Origin: an uncultured Sutterella sp.
GTDB taxonomy: Bacteria > Pseudomonadota > Gammaproteobacteria > Burkholderiales > Burkholderiaceae_F
Length of the DNA stretch: 64,000 nt
Direction of reading: 5' to 3'
Assembly (NCBI GenBank): GCA_937906995.1
Contig: CALESB010000022.1
Span: 6,498-70,497, forward strand
Shown: positions 52,431-61,166 of the stretch, piece after piece
Layout: the number at the start of each line of letters is the position of its first letter
Numbering within the stretch: position 1 is the first letter of the stretch
Notes under the pieces: model-generated
What the model was told of the DNA's origin: nothing
What the model saw: only the letters and a program-made list of their open reading frames with translations
The model's database searches: none
Position numbers and translations under genes: made by a program

Positions 52431-53057
52431 CTAATTGCGGTTGATATCAGGATCTGTTTCTACCGCAACGACAGCAGGAGCGTCAGTTGGCACAGTATTG
52501 TGTATTGATTGTGCCTGTTCGACCTCCTCGTTAAGTTGTTCCCATTCTTTGGCGAAAGCATCATCTTGGTTTTCAATGATAAGTGCCGACGGGGGAGTCC
52601 AATTCATGATGGTAGAGCAAACCTCAACGGTGTTTTCCGCTTGACGAATCTCATCACAAATTTTTCTATTCTCCAACATGGCGATACATTCGCGAAGTAG
52701 CGGTAAGTAAGCCTCATCATCGTCAGTATCAGGAACAACGAGGAAAAAGAAAATATCAACGGGTTTTGTGTCCGGAGGTGTTGGATCAATGTAGATAGGG
52801 CGAGGCAATATGACAATTGCTGCCATAGGATGATCCACGTCTTTGAGTCGGCAGTGAGGAAGAGCTACCCCAGCACCAAGGGCGTTATTACCAAGACGTT
52901 CACGTGCAAAAAGTGCTTCAAAAACAATCGTGTGCGGGATGCCGTACATTTGAAAGATAAGGCTTGCCTCTTCAAACACACGCTTTTTTGTTGTGTGATG
53001 CATAGAGCTCAAAAAAATAACATTTGAGCTCGGTAATAACGGATAAATTTGATTCAC
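52431..53057 (-). CDS. ptsN: PTS IIA-Ntr (PtsN)
   Basis: 208 residues. PtsN is the last phosphocarrier of the nitrogen PTS, acting on potassium and sensor proteins. The phosphorylatable His68 is in GAGVALPHCRLKDVDHPMAAIVIL. The C-terminal ~45 residues (EQLNEEVEQAQSIHNTVPTD onward) are an unusual extension beyond the ~160-residue core. It starts three bases after the lptB stop, so rpoN and hpf, which usually lie here, are missing. Confidence 0.9.
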   Translation of the reverse strand: MNQIYPLLPSSNVIFLSSMHHTTKKRVFEEASLIFQMYGIPHTIVFEALFARERLGNNALGAGVALPHCRLKDVDHPMAAIVILPRPIYIDPTPPDTKPVDIFFFLVVPDTDDDEAYLPLLRECIAMLENRKICDEIRQAENTVEVCSTIMNWTPPSALIIENQDDAFAKEWEQLNEEVEQAQSIHNTVPTDAPAVVAVETDPDINRN

Positions 53058-53060
53058 GTT

Positions 53061-53897
53061 TTACATCCGGAAAGCTTCGCCAAGGTAAGCTCGGCGAACA
53101 TCTTCATTTTGAACAATATCTTTGGGATGGCCACTGGCTAATACTCCACCATCGCAAATAATGTAAGCATGGTCACAGATACCAAGAGTTTCGCGTACAT
53201 TATGGTCAGTAATTAGAACGCCAATACCCCGATCTTTTAAGAAGCGGATAATGCGTTGAATTTCGATAACCGCAATAGGGTCAACACCAGCAAAAGGTTC
53301 GTCCAAAAGGATAAATTTCGGTTCTGCTGCTAAGGCACGAGCAATTTCAGTACGGCGACGTTCCCCACCGGATAAACTGGCAGCATTATTCGTGCGAAGA
53401 CGAGTAATTTGTAACTCATCGAGCAAATTGTTTAATTTTTCGTCAATGACTTTTGCTGAATAGGGCTTGCCATTTTCATCTCGTTGAAGTTCTAAGATCG
53501 CCTTAATATTTTCCTCAACAGTCATTCGACGGAACACGGAAGCCTCTTGAGGTAAGTAGGATACTCCAAGGCGAGAGCGAAGATATATAGGCAAGTGAGC
53601 AATAGATTGACCGTTGAGTTCAATTTTGCCATCGTCAGCAACAACTAAACCAACAACCATATTAAACGTTGTGGTTTTACCTGCACCATTCGGACCTAAT
53701 AGACCAACAACTTCTCCACTACGAACTTCTAGAGAAACACCTTGGACAACCCAACGCTTACCATAACGTTTCTTTAAGCCAATTGCTTTAAGCGTATAAA
53801 CGGGATCAGAAGAGGTCTGAGTGTCCTGGATCTCACTTTCCCTTGTAGCTTCTACTGTTACAGTTACATTATCGTTTTTGGTTTTGATATCAGACAC
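53061..53897 (-). CDS. lptB: LPS export ATP-binding protein LptB
   Basis: 278 residues starting at GTG (53897) with AAGGAAC upstream. LptB powers the LptB2FG extractor that feeds LPS to LptC. The N-terminal ~32 residues are a hydrophilic Thr/Ser-rich extension, then the ABC core: Walker A GLLGPNGAGKTTTFNMVVGL, YLPQEASVFRRMTVEENIKA, signature SLSGGERRRTEIARAL and Walker B FILLDEPFAGVD. It follows lptA by 16 bases. Confidence 0.96.
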   Translation of the reverse strand: MSDIKTKNDNVTVTVEATRESEIQDTQTSSDPVYTLKAIGLKKRYGKRWVVQGVSLEVRSGEVVGLLGPNGAGKTTTFNMVVGLVVADDGKIELNGQSIAHLPIYLRSRLGVSYLPQEASVFRRMTVEENIKAILELQRDENGKPYSAKVIDEKLNNLLDELQITRLRTNNAASLSGGERRRTEIARALAAEPKFILLDEPFAGVDPIAVIEIQRIIRFLKDRGIGVLITDHNVRETLGICDHAYIICDGGVLASGHPKDIVQNEDVRRAYLGEAFRM

Positions 53898-53913
53898 AAT
53901 GAGTTCCTTTTGC

Positions 53914-54498
53914 TTAGGGTACGGTAATGCTCGTCGCTGAATTCAGTCGAGTTGGCGCATTAGCATTTGATTGTGATGATTGCGCTTGAGAGCGAGGAGC
54001 GATCACCGTAGATGCTCTTCCTTGTTTATTTCCTTGAATAATTGTACGTGAACGGACCGTATCGTAGGTGATCTTGGAACCTTTCGCTCGATCTTTCATT
54101 ACCCCATTTTCTAAGCGAAACACTTCGGCATTGCCAATAAGGGTAACAAGTCCAGTACGCTCTTCATAGATGATAGTTTGGGCTTTAGCGTTGATCCATT
54201 CTTCAATATTTTTAACTTTTTGATCTTTTTTTTGGCGAAATGTGGCCAAGTTCCCTGTGAGTGTTCCGGTTCGATAGCCTTTAGCAGACTCTTTCATTTC
54301 AAGTCGATTTCCAGTCATATGCATCGTACCTTGGTCGATGGTGACCGAGCCACTGTAGATGGCTACTTGACGAAGCTCATCGCCAAGGAATGTGTTAGAT
54401 TCAATGATAATTGGCTTATTACGATCCGCAGATTCGGCCCAAGAACAAGCTCCACTTAGCGCAAGGACAGCCGTTGCAATGAAGGTCAACAGTTTCAT
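53914..54498 (-). CDS. lptA: LPS transport periplasmic protein LptA
   Basis: 194 residues with a signal peptide (LLTFIATAVLALSGACSWAE). LptA forms the periplasmic bridge for LPS. DRNKPIIIESNTFLGDELRQVAIYSGSVTIDQGTMHMTGNRLEM is the OstA-like beta-jellyroll, and ERTGLVTLIGNAEVFRLENGVMKDRAKGSKITYDTV continues it. A Ser/Ala/Gln tail follows. It lies nine bases after lptC. Confidence 0.94.
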   Translation of the reverse strand: MKLLTFIATAVLALSGACSWAESADRNKPIIIESNTFLGDELRQVAIYSGSVTIDQGTMHMTGNRLEMKESAKGYRTGTLTGNLATFRQKKDQKVKNIEEWINAKAQTIIYEERTGLVTLIGNAEVFRLENGVMKDRAKGSKITYDTVRSRTIIQGNKQGRASTVIAPRSQAQSSQSNANAPTRLNSATSITVP

Positions 54499-54507
54499 GG
54501 AAAAATC

Positions 54508-55104
54508 CTAATTTGAGCTAGGCAATAAATCAACATTGCCTGATTTCGGTGAGGAAATAGTTTTAACCCTGGATTTAAGTTCAATAGTTCTCTCCATATT
54601 GTCGAAAACCATGCCCTGGGCGGTGGCCTCATTTGCGCCATTAGTAATACGAACAAAATCATTGGTCTCAAACCGATTTGTATCTGTATCAACTTTCAAG
54701 GACTGTGTCTGCATATGAGTGCTATCACTATTATTGCTTGCTGTGCGCGTGACACTAACATTTCCTTTGAAAAAGATAGTTGCGCCTCCATCATTAGAGT
54801 AACCACTGTCAGCCTGAGCATGGGTGATTGGTTCATTTGGGGAGACAGAGGTGTATTCGGGTTTTTGCATGGTGACTCGGTCATCAGAGTAATGCTTAAA
54901 GTCAGCAGCCTTAACCTTTGTTTGTGCGACTCCCTTTTCGTCAAAAGAAATGACGGTAGCCCCTTGAGCTATAAAGTCTGGCGAATTTTCACTAGGGACA
55001 TATTTTAAGTTGCCATACGTGGACTTTACCGCATACCAATAACTAGCCGCGATCAAAATCAGCAATAGAAAGATTGCAATGATGGCTGTAATTCTTTCAC
55101 GCAT
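54508..55104 (-). CDS. lptC: LPS export system protein LptC
   Basis: 198 residues from the ATG at 55104; a TTG two codons earlier is less likely. LptC receives LPS from LptBFG and hands it to LptA. A single N-terminal membrane anchor (ITAIIAIFLLLILIAASYWYAV) is followed by the periplasmic Lpt fold, with PDFIAQGATVISFDEKGVAQTKVKAADFKHYSDDRVTMQKP. It is six bases after kdsC and nine before lptA. Confidence 0.9.
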   Translation of the reverse strand: MRERITAIIAIFLLLILIAASYWYAVKSTYGNLKYVPSENSPDFIAQGATVISFDEKGVAQTKVKAADFKHYSDDRVTMQKPEYTSVSPNEPITHAQADSGYSNDGGATIFFKGNVSVTRTASNNSDSTHMQTQSLKVDTDTNRFETNDFVRITNGANEATAQGMVFDNMERTIELKSRVKTISSPKSGNVDLLPSSN

Positions 55105-55116
55105 ATACAAAAGACT

Positions 55117-55668
55117 TTAATAATGATGTTTAGCGGTGGGATCTGGGGTTAAAAACATACGATCAAGAGTAGTTTCCCATTTTCCCTGGGATTTTAATAT
55201 GAATTCTGCCAACTCTCTGACAGCACCATTGCCACCTTCAAATCGACTCTTGAATTCTGCGAGTTTTAAAATTTCATCATTTGCATCACTCGGACAGGCA
55301 GCTAGGCCAACTTTCTGAATGACTGCATAGTCAGGTAAATCATCGCCAATGTAAGCCATACAATCGGTAGAAATCCCCGTTTTTTCAGATAAAACAGCAA
55401 GACCTGCGACTTTATCACGTTGCCCTTGCAAAACGTTAACAATGCCTAGTTCTTGGGTACGTTTTTCTAAAATTTTAGAGCTTCGAGCAGTTAAAATAGC
55501 AACCTCAATGCCATTGGCTAAAAGCATTTTGATGCCAAGGCCATCCTTAACATTAAAGGCTTTAAAAAGCTCACCTTCATTGCCGATATAGATTTTGCCG
55601 TCTGTTAAAACGCCATCAACATCACAGATTAATAATTTAACGCGACTTGCTTTTTCTTTGATACCCAT
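55117..55668 (-). CDS. kdsC: 3-deoxy-D-manno-octulosonate 8-phosphate phosphatase KdsC
   Basis: 183 residues. KdsC releases Kdo from Kdo-8-phosphate. The HAD nucleophile motif is LLICDVDGVLTDGKIYIGNEGELFKAFNVKDGLGIKMLLANGIEVAILTARSS, and motif IV is AYIGDDLPDYAVIQKVGLAACPSDANDEI. This is the capless tetrameric HAD of the Kdo pathway, followed by lptC. Confidence 0.95.
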   Translation of the reverse strand: MGIKEKASRVKLLICDVDGVLTDGKIYIGNEGELFKAFNVKDGLGIKMLLANGIEVAILTARSSKILEKRTQELGIVNVLQGQRDKVAGLAVLSEKTGISTDCMAYIGDDLPDYAVIQKVGLAACPSDANDEILKLAEFKSRFEGGNGAVRELAEFILKSQGKWETTLDRMFLTPDPTAKHHY

Positions 55669-55680
55669 TATGAGAGTCCT

Positions 55681-56667
55681 TTAAAGTACTTTCGCAGTCA
55701 TAAGATCTTGGATATGAAGCGCACCGATGAGACAACCCTGAGAATCTGTAACAAGCAGTTGATTACAAAGTGCCTCATTGAGAATATGAGCAGCTTCAGT
55801 TGCCAAAGCATTCTGAGAGATAACTTTTGGTGATTTAGTCATGACATCTTCAATTTTAATTTCACGAATGTCACCAACTCTTTCGATTAAACGGCGTAAA
55901 TCACCTTCTGTAAAAATACCGACTACACGGTTATCCACGTCAATAACAGAGGTCATGCCAATGTGTTTACGCGTGATTTCACGCACGGCATCTAAGACTG
56001 TGACCCCAACCGTTACCTTTGGAATATCATCACCTGTTCTCATAACATCATTAACATGAATGAGTAAACGACGGCCCAGCGCACCACCAGGATGCGAACG
56101 AGCAAAGTCTTCAGGTTTAAAACCCTTGGCATCTAAGCATGCAACAGCTAACGCATCTCCCATTGCTAAAGTTGCTGTTGTACTTGTTGTTGGTGCTAAG
56201 CCTAGTGGGCATGCTTCTTGGCGTACTCCAATATCCAAGTGCACATCAGCGTGTTGAGCAAGTGTGCTATCAGGAGCACTCGTCATAGCAATTAAAGGTG
56301 TTCCTTCGCGCTTGAGTACAGGAATGATTGTGAGTAATTCACTTGTGGTGCCAGAGTTGGAGATGGCAATAACAACATCATCCTTTGTGATCATGCCTAA
56401 ATCACCATGTGCTGCTTCTGCAGCATGTACAAAGAATGCTGGCGTGCCAGTAGAAGCCAATGTTGCCGCAATTTTTCGACCGATATGACCGCTTTTGCCC
56501 ACACCAGATACGACAACACGTCCTCGACAATCAAGCAAAATTTGAACAGCTTGAAGAAATTCTTTGCCCAAACGAGAAGACATATCAAGCAAAGACTGTG
56601 CCTCCTGAGTTAAAACAGTTTGAGCAAGTTTTAACGTGGATTCTTTCGTATTTGCATGTGTAAGCAT
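55681..56667 (-). CDS. kdsD: Arabinose-5-phosphate isomerase KdsD (KpsF-like)
   Basis: 328 residues from the ATG at 56667, with AAGGA six bases upstream. KdsD interconverts ribulose-5-phosphate and arabinose-5-phosphate, the first step to Kdo. The SIS domain spans about 30-180 (RVVVSGVGKSGHIGRKIAATLASTGTPAFFVHAAEAAHGDLGMI), and two CBS domains follow (about 205-325). It begins the kdsD-kdsC-lptCAB-ptsN-rapZ string. Confidence 0.95.
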   Translation of the reverse strand: MLTHANTKESTLKLAQTVLTQEAQSLLDMSSRLGKEFLQAVQILLDCRGRVVVSGVGKSGHIGRKIAATLASTGTPAFFVHAAEAAHGDLGMITKDDVVIAISNSGTTSELLTIIPVLKREGTPLIAMTSAPDSTLAQHADVHLDIGVRQEACPLGLAPTTSTTATLAMGDALAVACLDAKGFKPEDFARSHPGGALGRRLLIHVNDVMRTGDDIPKVTVGVTVLDAVREITRKHIGMTSVIDVDNRVVGIFTEGDLRRLIERVGDIREIKIEDVMTKSPKVISQNALATEAAHILNEALCNQLLVTDSQGCLIGALHIQDLMTAKVL

Positions 56668-56697
56668 CACATATCCTTCTTTATACAATTTGTCTCA

Positions 56698-56725
56698 ATC
56701 ATACCATTGGCGTTTCTTTCATCAA
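56698..56725 (-). promoter_or_regulatory. Sigma-70 promoter of the kdsD operon
   Basis: On the minus strand TTGATG (56720-56725), a 16-base spacer and TATGAT (56698-56703) precede the kdsD ATG by about 30 bases. Confidence 0.6.
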
Positions 56726-56761
56726 TGGCTAAGTGTTTCAAAACGTTCAATATTTATAACT

Positions 56762-57493
56762 TTAATGATTTAAAATCTTTGATAAAAATTGAACAGCTCG
56801 ATCACTCTTGGGCTGCGTGAAGAATTCTTGGGTTGGAGCATCTTCGAGGATTTGTCCATTTTCCATGAAAAGAACTCTATCCGCGACGCGTCGAGCAAAA
56901 CCCATTTCATGAGTGACAACAATCATTGTCATGCCTTCTTGGGCCAATTCAACCATAACGTCTAGTACTTCATTGATCATCTCGGGGTCAAGTGCAGACG
57001 TAGGTTCATCAAAAAGCATGCATACAGGGTCCATAGCCAAGGCTCTGGCAATTGCAACTCGTTGTTGTTGCCCACCAGACAGTTGTCCCGGGAATTTGTT
57101 AGCGTGATCTGCGAGGTGTACACGCTCTAAAAGTTCGAGGCCTCGCTTGACAGCTTCCTTGCGGCTTCGTCCCAAAACTTTCATTTGAGCTAAAGCTAAA
57201 TTATCCGTAATAGATAAGTGAGGAAAGAGCTCAAAGTGTTGGAATACCATACCGATATGCTGGCGTAATTGCGGCAAATCTGTCTTAGGATCACCAACAT
57301 TAATACCGTTGACGATAATCTCTCCCTCTTGAAAGGGTTCTAGTGCATTAACGCACTTGATAAGAGTGGACTTACCGGAACCAGAAGGTCCACAAACCAC
57401 CACGACTTCACCCTTGTTAACTGTTGCTGAACAATTTTTTAATACTTGGAACGACTCCGAGTACCACTTACTGATATTACGAATTTCAATCAT
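56762..57493 (-). CDS. Polar amino acid ABC transporter ATPase (GlnQ-like)
   Basis: 243 residues. Walker A is VVCGPSGSGKSTLIKCVNALE, the signature is GQLSGGQQQRVAIARALAMDP, and Walker B is CMLFDEPTSALDPEMINEVLDVM; the H-loop reads MIVVTHEMGFARRVADRV. This is the GlnQ/HisP subfamily of glutamine, aspartate/glutamate and arginine importers. No permease or binding-protein gene is nearby, so the partners are encoded elsewhere or the ATPase is shared. It lies 11 bases after the enoyl-CoA hydratase gene. Confidence 0.92.
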   Translation of the reverse strand: MIEIRNISKWYSESFQVLKNCSATVNKGEVVVVCGPSGSGKSTLIKCVNALEPFQEGEIIVNGINVGDPKTDLPQLRQHIGMVFQHFELFPHLSITDNLALAQMKVLGRSRKEAVKRGLELLERVHLADHANKFPGQLSGGQQQRVAIARALAMDPVCMLFDEPTSALDPEMINEVLDVMVELAQEGMTMIVVTHEMGFARRVADRVLFMENGQILEDAPTQEFFTQPKSDRAVQFLSKILNH

Positions 57494-57504
57494 CGGATTG
57501 TCCT

Positions 57505-58266
57505 TTAGCAGCGACTGAAGTCAGGTTTACGTCCCTCTTGGAAGGCCGTAATTGCTTCTTTTGTTTCTGCAGTTTGAAGACGTAGAGTGGTTTGCTCTTT
57601 CTCCATTACTAAAGTAGAGCGAATTTGTTGGGCTAAATGACGGCGCAACAATTTTTTCGTAGCTCGAAGACTGCCTAAAGGCATTTGAGCCAAGCGAACA
57701 GCACGGCTAAGCGTTTCTTGAAGAACATCTTCAGGCTTACAAATACCCGTGATTAATCCCATTTCGCTAGCTTCAATTGCAGAAATGGGTTCACTTAAAA
57801 GCAATTTTTCAGCTGCTTTTTGATAGCCTGCTTTGCTCATTGCAATTTGTGATAGGCCGTATTCTGGAGTTAGACCTAATGCAGTAAATGGCATTGAAAA
57901 AAGAGTTTTTTCAGAACAGTAGGCCATATCGCAATAAGACAAAATTGCGACTCCTAGTCCTAAGCAAGGACCTTGAACAGCAGCAAGTAACGGCTTATCG
58001 AAAGCGATTAAAGCCTCAATCAACGCATCATAGGCACTTTGAGTTTCAGGTGTACGCTCCAATGTTTCTTTTAAGTCGGCTCCAGCACAAAAAATAGCTT
58101 CTTGACCGCGAATGACAACGCAATGGACATTATCGTCTTTTTGAGCCTGGGCTAAAATTTCAACGAACGTAGCACAATTGCTTGCATCTAATGCGTTACG
58201 TTTTGATAAACGAGCAATTTCAATTTGGCAAACGCCTTGATCAACGGAAACATTAAGGTCAGACAT
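57505..58266 (-). CDS. Enoyl-CoA hydratase/isomerase family protein
   Basis: 253 residues of the crotonase fold. VVIRGQEAIFCAGADLKE forms the first oxyanion loop (CAGADLKE), and LLAAVQGPCLGLGVAILSYCDMAYCSEKTLFSMPFTALGLTPEYG the second. The usual catalytic glutamate pair is not clearly placed: the first catalytic position reads CLGLGVAI where hydratases have an acidic residue. The second Glu may be in TPEYGLS. The substrate is unknown. It starts one base before the PatZ-like gene ends. Confidence 0.78.
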   Translation of the reverse strand: MSDLNVSVDQGVCQIEIARLSKRNALDASNCATFVEILAQAQKDDNVHCVVIRGQEAIFCAGADLKETLERTPETQSAYDALIEALIAFDKPLLAAVQGPCLGLGVAILSYCDMAYCSEKTLFSMPFTALGLTPEYGLSQIAMSKAGYQKAAEKLLLSEPISAIEASEMGLITGICKPEDVLQETLSRAVRLAQMPLGSLRATKKLLRRHLAQQIRSTLVMEKEQTTLRLQTAETKEAITAFQEGRKPDFSRC

Positions 58267-58267
58267 T

Positions 58268-60943
58268 TTATTTAATCTTTAACGAGTAAGTAATAAAGTT
58301 ATCGTTGTCGGTCTCGCTGTGGCGTTGGAAGCCCAAAGCCTTCATGAGAGCAAACATATTCTCATTGCCTTTGAGAACATAGCCGACAAGTTCAGAAATA
58401 TTTCTTTCTTTTGCTTCTAAGACTAACGAAGTCATTAAAAGTCGTGCAACACCACGGTGTTGCCAAGCATCTTCAACAACAATGCCGAATTCTGCGATAG
58501 AAGATCCTAAAAGTCGTTTAAATCTTGCAACTGCACGGATTTCTTCAGGAGCCTCCATATCACAAGCAACAATAGCTATTTCGCGGTTGTAATCAACATT
58601 TGTTAATTCAACTAATTTTTCACGTGCTAACTCTGTTGATGAGATATGAAAGCGCAAATAAGCAGTTTGTGGAGACAGCCGAGACAGAAAGGCTCGAATA
58701 GCATCATAGTCTTGGGCATGAATGCTACGTAGTCTAACAAAACCTTCTTTTACACTGTGCCACTTATCATCAAATACGGGAGCCGGTGCTAGTACGAGAT
58801 GAGACGCTTGCAGATCCTTTTCTAAAGACATTTCCGCGATACCAATATGAGCGTCTAATACCACGCAACCCCCTTCATCGGCCAGCAGTGGATCAATGGT
58901 GAGATTGCGAATCGCCGGAATCTCGGTGACAAGTTTTGATAAACGCAACAAAATTTGAATTAAGGCATCTTTATTGATAGCTGGCATGCCTCGGAAATTA
59001 TCCAAACTTTGAGCAATGAGGGGCTTTTCAATTAGCTTTCTAGCTAAAGGTTCAGTTAATGGCAGTAGTTCGATCGAGGAGTCGTTATAAATATCACCCA
59101 TTCGCCCACCGGCGCCAAAAGAAATAACAGGCCCAAAGCGAGAGTCAGTATGGATCGAAATACTTAATTCACGTCCGTTTTCAATTCGGATTTGCCGTTG
59201 AACAAAAATGCCACGAATTTGAGCATAGGGGGCCTTATTTTTGACATTGTTAATGAGTTTTTGGCTCTCAGAAAATGCCTCTTCGGGGCTCCAAATATTT
59301 AAGCGAACGCCACCTACATTGCTTTTATGAACAATGCCATCAGCAAGAACTTTTAAGACAACAGGAAAACCTAAGCTTTTTGCAGCATCTGCCACCTCTA
59401 CGGAGGAAGAGGCAAAAATGCCACTGGCGGTAGATAGCCCCATTGAAGCCAGTACTCTTTTTGTTTGAAGCTCATTGAGTGTAAAAATTTCTTTAGTTAA
59501 ACACTCAGCAATAATTTTTTTAGCTGCGCCAATATCCATTGGTAAAAGTACATTACCTTGTGCAACCGTACTGGCTATAAATCGTCGATTTTCTGCGTGA
59601 CGGCTTAACCAAGAGAAGGCTTGCACGGCGCGTTCTGGACTCTTTAGGGCTGTAATTCTTTGAGCATCTAAGCGATGTCTAGCAGCAATCGCTTGGTCCT
59701 CGCCGACCCAGGCAGTGATCACAGGCTTGTAAGTGGACTCTGTTGCGTACGAAAGAGCATCACAAAGTCGGTCGACGGGCATTGCGAAGGTTGGGGCAGC
59801 AATTACAAGAATAGCGTCAACGTTGTCATCTTGATTTAGTGCATCAAGCGCCAATTTCATGCGTCTTGGATCGGCGTCTGCCCATAGATCTACAGGATTA
59901 CTAAAGGGGAGAGGGTTTTCAAAAAGCTGACTCAATCGTTCAGTCGTAGCGCGAGTTAAGTTAGCTAATTTCACACCATATTTAGCAGCGGCATCAGCGG
60001 CTAATACACCAAAACCTGCGCCATTGCTGATGATGCCGATACGATTTGCTCTAGGTAAGCGACGAGAAGAAAAAATTTCAATGGCAGCTAGCAGTTCATC
60101 CAGATCGTAGACACGAATGGCACCAGCACGATCAATAAGAGCATTAAAAGCCTTGTCATCGCCCGCAGGTAAAGACATTCGGCTGGCAAGGAGTTGGCCG
60201 GCTTCTAGACTTTTTCCGCCTCGTAGGATAATCACTGGCTTCAAGCGTGCGGCTTCGCGTACTGCAGAGAAGAACTCTCTGGGGTTTCGGATTCCTTCTA
60301 CATGCAAAATAATGACGCGTGTTGCTCGGTCTTGTGCTAGAAAGTCGACCACTTCATCCATAGTGATGTCGATTTCATCAGTGGTGTTAATCAACGATGA
60401 AAATCCCAAACCATTGGCTTGGGCATAAGAAAGTACAGAAGTGGAAATAACACCAGACTGTGCGGCAAAACCGATATTGCCAGTGGCGGGAATTTGCATC
60501 CAGTAACTGGCGTTTAAGCCGATGTCTGGGCGCATGATGCCTAGGCAGTCAGTTCCAATTAAACGCAAGCCTAACTGACGAGCCTTATTAACAATATGAG
60601 CTTGCCAAGATGGGTTACTGGTTATAGAGGCTTCGCTGGGTGTTAAAACAACAAAACGCGTTCCTTTTGCAGCGATATCTTCCAAGATCTTTTCTATGAG
60701 TTTGGCACTGGTAGCTATGATTGCTAAATCAATAGGCTCCTCAATATCCTTAATAGATTTGTAGCAAGCTACATCGCCTAAAAAATCGTATTTTGGATTA
60801 ACAGGATAAGCCTTACCCTTAAAATGGCCATCCGTTAGGCTTTTCCATAGAACCGTGCCACGAGATTCTGCTCGGTCGCTTGCGCCAATGACAGCGATAG
60901 AGTTAGGAATCAGTGCAGAGGTTAAATGATGAGTAGCAACCAT
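58268..60943 (-). CDS. Bifunctional acyl-CoA synthetase (NDP-forming)/GNAT acetyltransferase, PatZ-like
   Basis: 891 residues from the ATG at 60943. Domains: CoA-binding Rossmann (1-130, LIPNSIAVIGASDRAESRGT), succinyl-CoA-ligase-like (140-440), ATP-grasp (about 480-690) and a C-terminal GNAT (about 725-890) with IAEFGIVVEDAWQHRGVARLLM as the acetyl-CoA loop. This is the architecture of PatZ/Pat, which acetylates lysines, including that of acetyl-CoA synthetase. It precedes the enoyl-CoA hydratase by one base and is probably expressed with it and the GlnQ-like ATPase. The target is not decidable. Confidence 0.88.
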   Translation of the reverse strand: MVATHHLTSALIPNSIAVIGASDRAESRGTVLWKSLTDGHFKGKAYPVNPKYDFLGDVACYKSIKDIEEPIDLAIIATSAKLIEKILEDIAAKGTRFVVLTPSEASITSNPSWQAHIVNKARQLGLRLIGTDCLGIMRPDIGLNASYWMQIPATGNIGFAAQSGVISTSVLSYAQANGLGFSSLINTTDEIDITMDEVVDFLAQDRATRVIILHVEGIRNPREFFSAVREAARLKPVIILRGGKSLEAGQLLASRMSLPAGDDKAFNALIDRAGAIRVYDLDELLAAIEIFSSRRLPRANRIGIISNGAGFGVLAADAAAKYGVKLANLTRATTERLSQLFENPLPFSNPVDLWADADPRRMKLALDALNQDDNVDAILVIAAPTFAMPVDRLCDALSYATESTYKPVITAWVGEDQAIAARHRLDAQRITALKSPERAVQAFSWLSRHAENRRFIASTVAQGNVLLPMDIGAAKKIIAECLTKEIFTLNELQTKRVLASMGLSTASGIFASSSVEVADAAKSLGFPVVLKVLADGIVHKSNVGGVRLNIWSPEEAFSESQKLINNVKNKAPYAQIRGIFVQRQIRIENGRELSISIHTDSRFGPVISFGAGGRMGDIYNDSSIELLPLTEPLARKLIEKPLIAQSLDNFRGMPAINKDALIQILLRLSKLVTEIPAIRNLTIDPLLADEGGCVVLDAHIGIAEMSLEKDLQASHLVLAPAPVFDDKWHSVKEGFVRLRSIHAQDYDAIRAFLSRLSPQTAYLRFHISSTELAREKLVELTNVDYNREIAIVACDMEAPEEIRAVARFKRLLGSSIAEFGIVVEDAWQHRGVARLLMTSLVLEAKERNISELVGYVLKGNENMFALMKALGFQRHSETDNDNFITYSLKIK

Positions 60944-61166
60944 AACGAACAGCAATTAGAAGACGCAAAAGATGAACATTCTATTTTAACTTACTAGGGT
61001 ATTGAAAGCCTTTGTTTTTGCGTTTTGAAAGAAATTTTATTTTCTTACTTAAGAGTAAAAACACCTTCTTTTTCAGATGTAGCTCATCGCTTTGTTAAAG
61101 AGTCAAAATGCTGTGATGGCTTTTCGTTAAAATGAATGAATACAACATCAATTTTGGGGGTCGATT

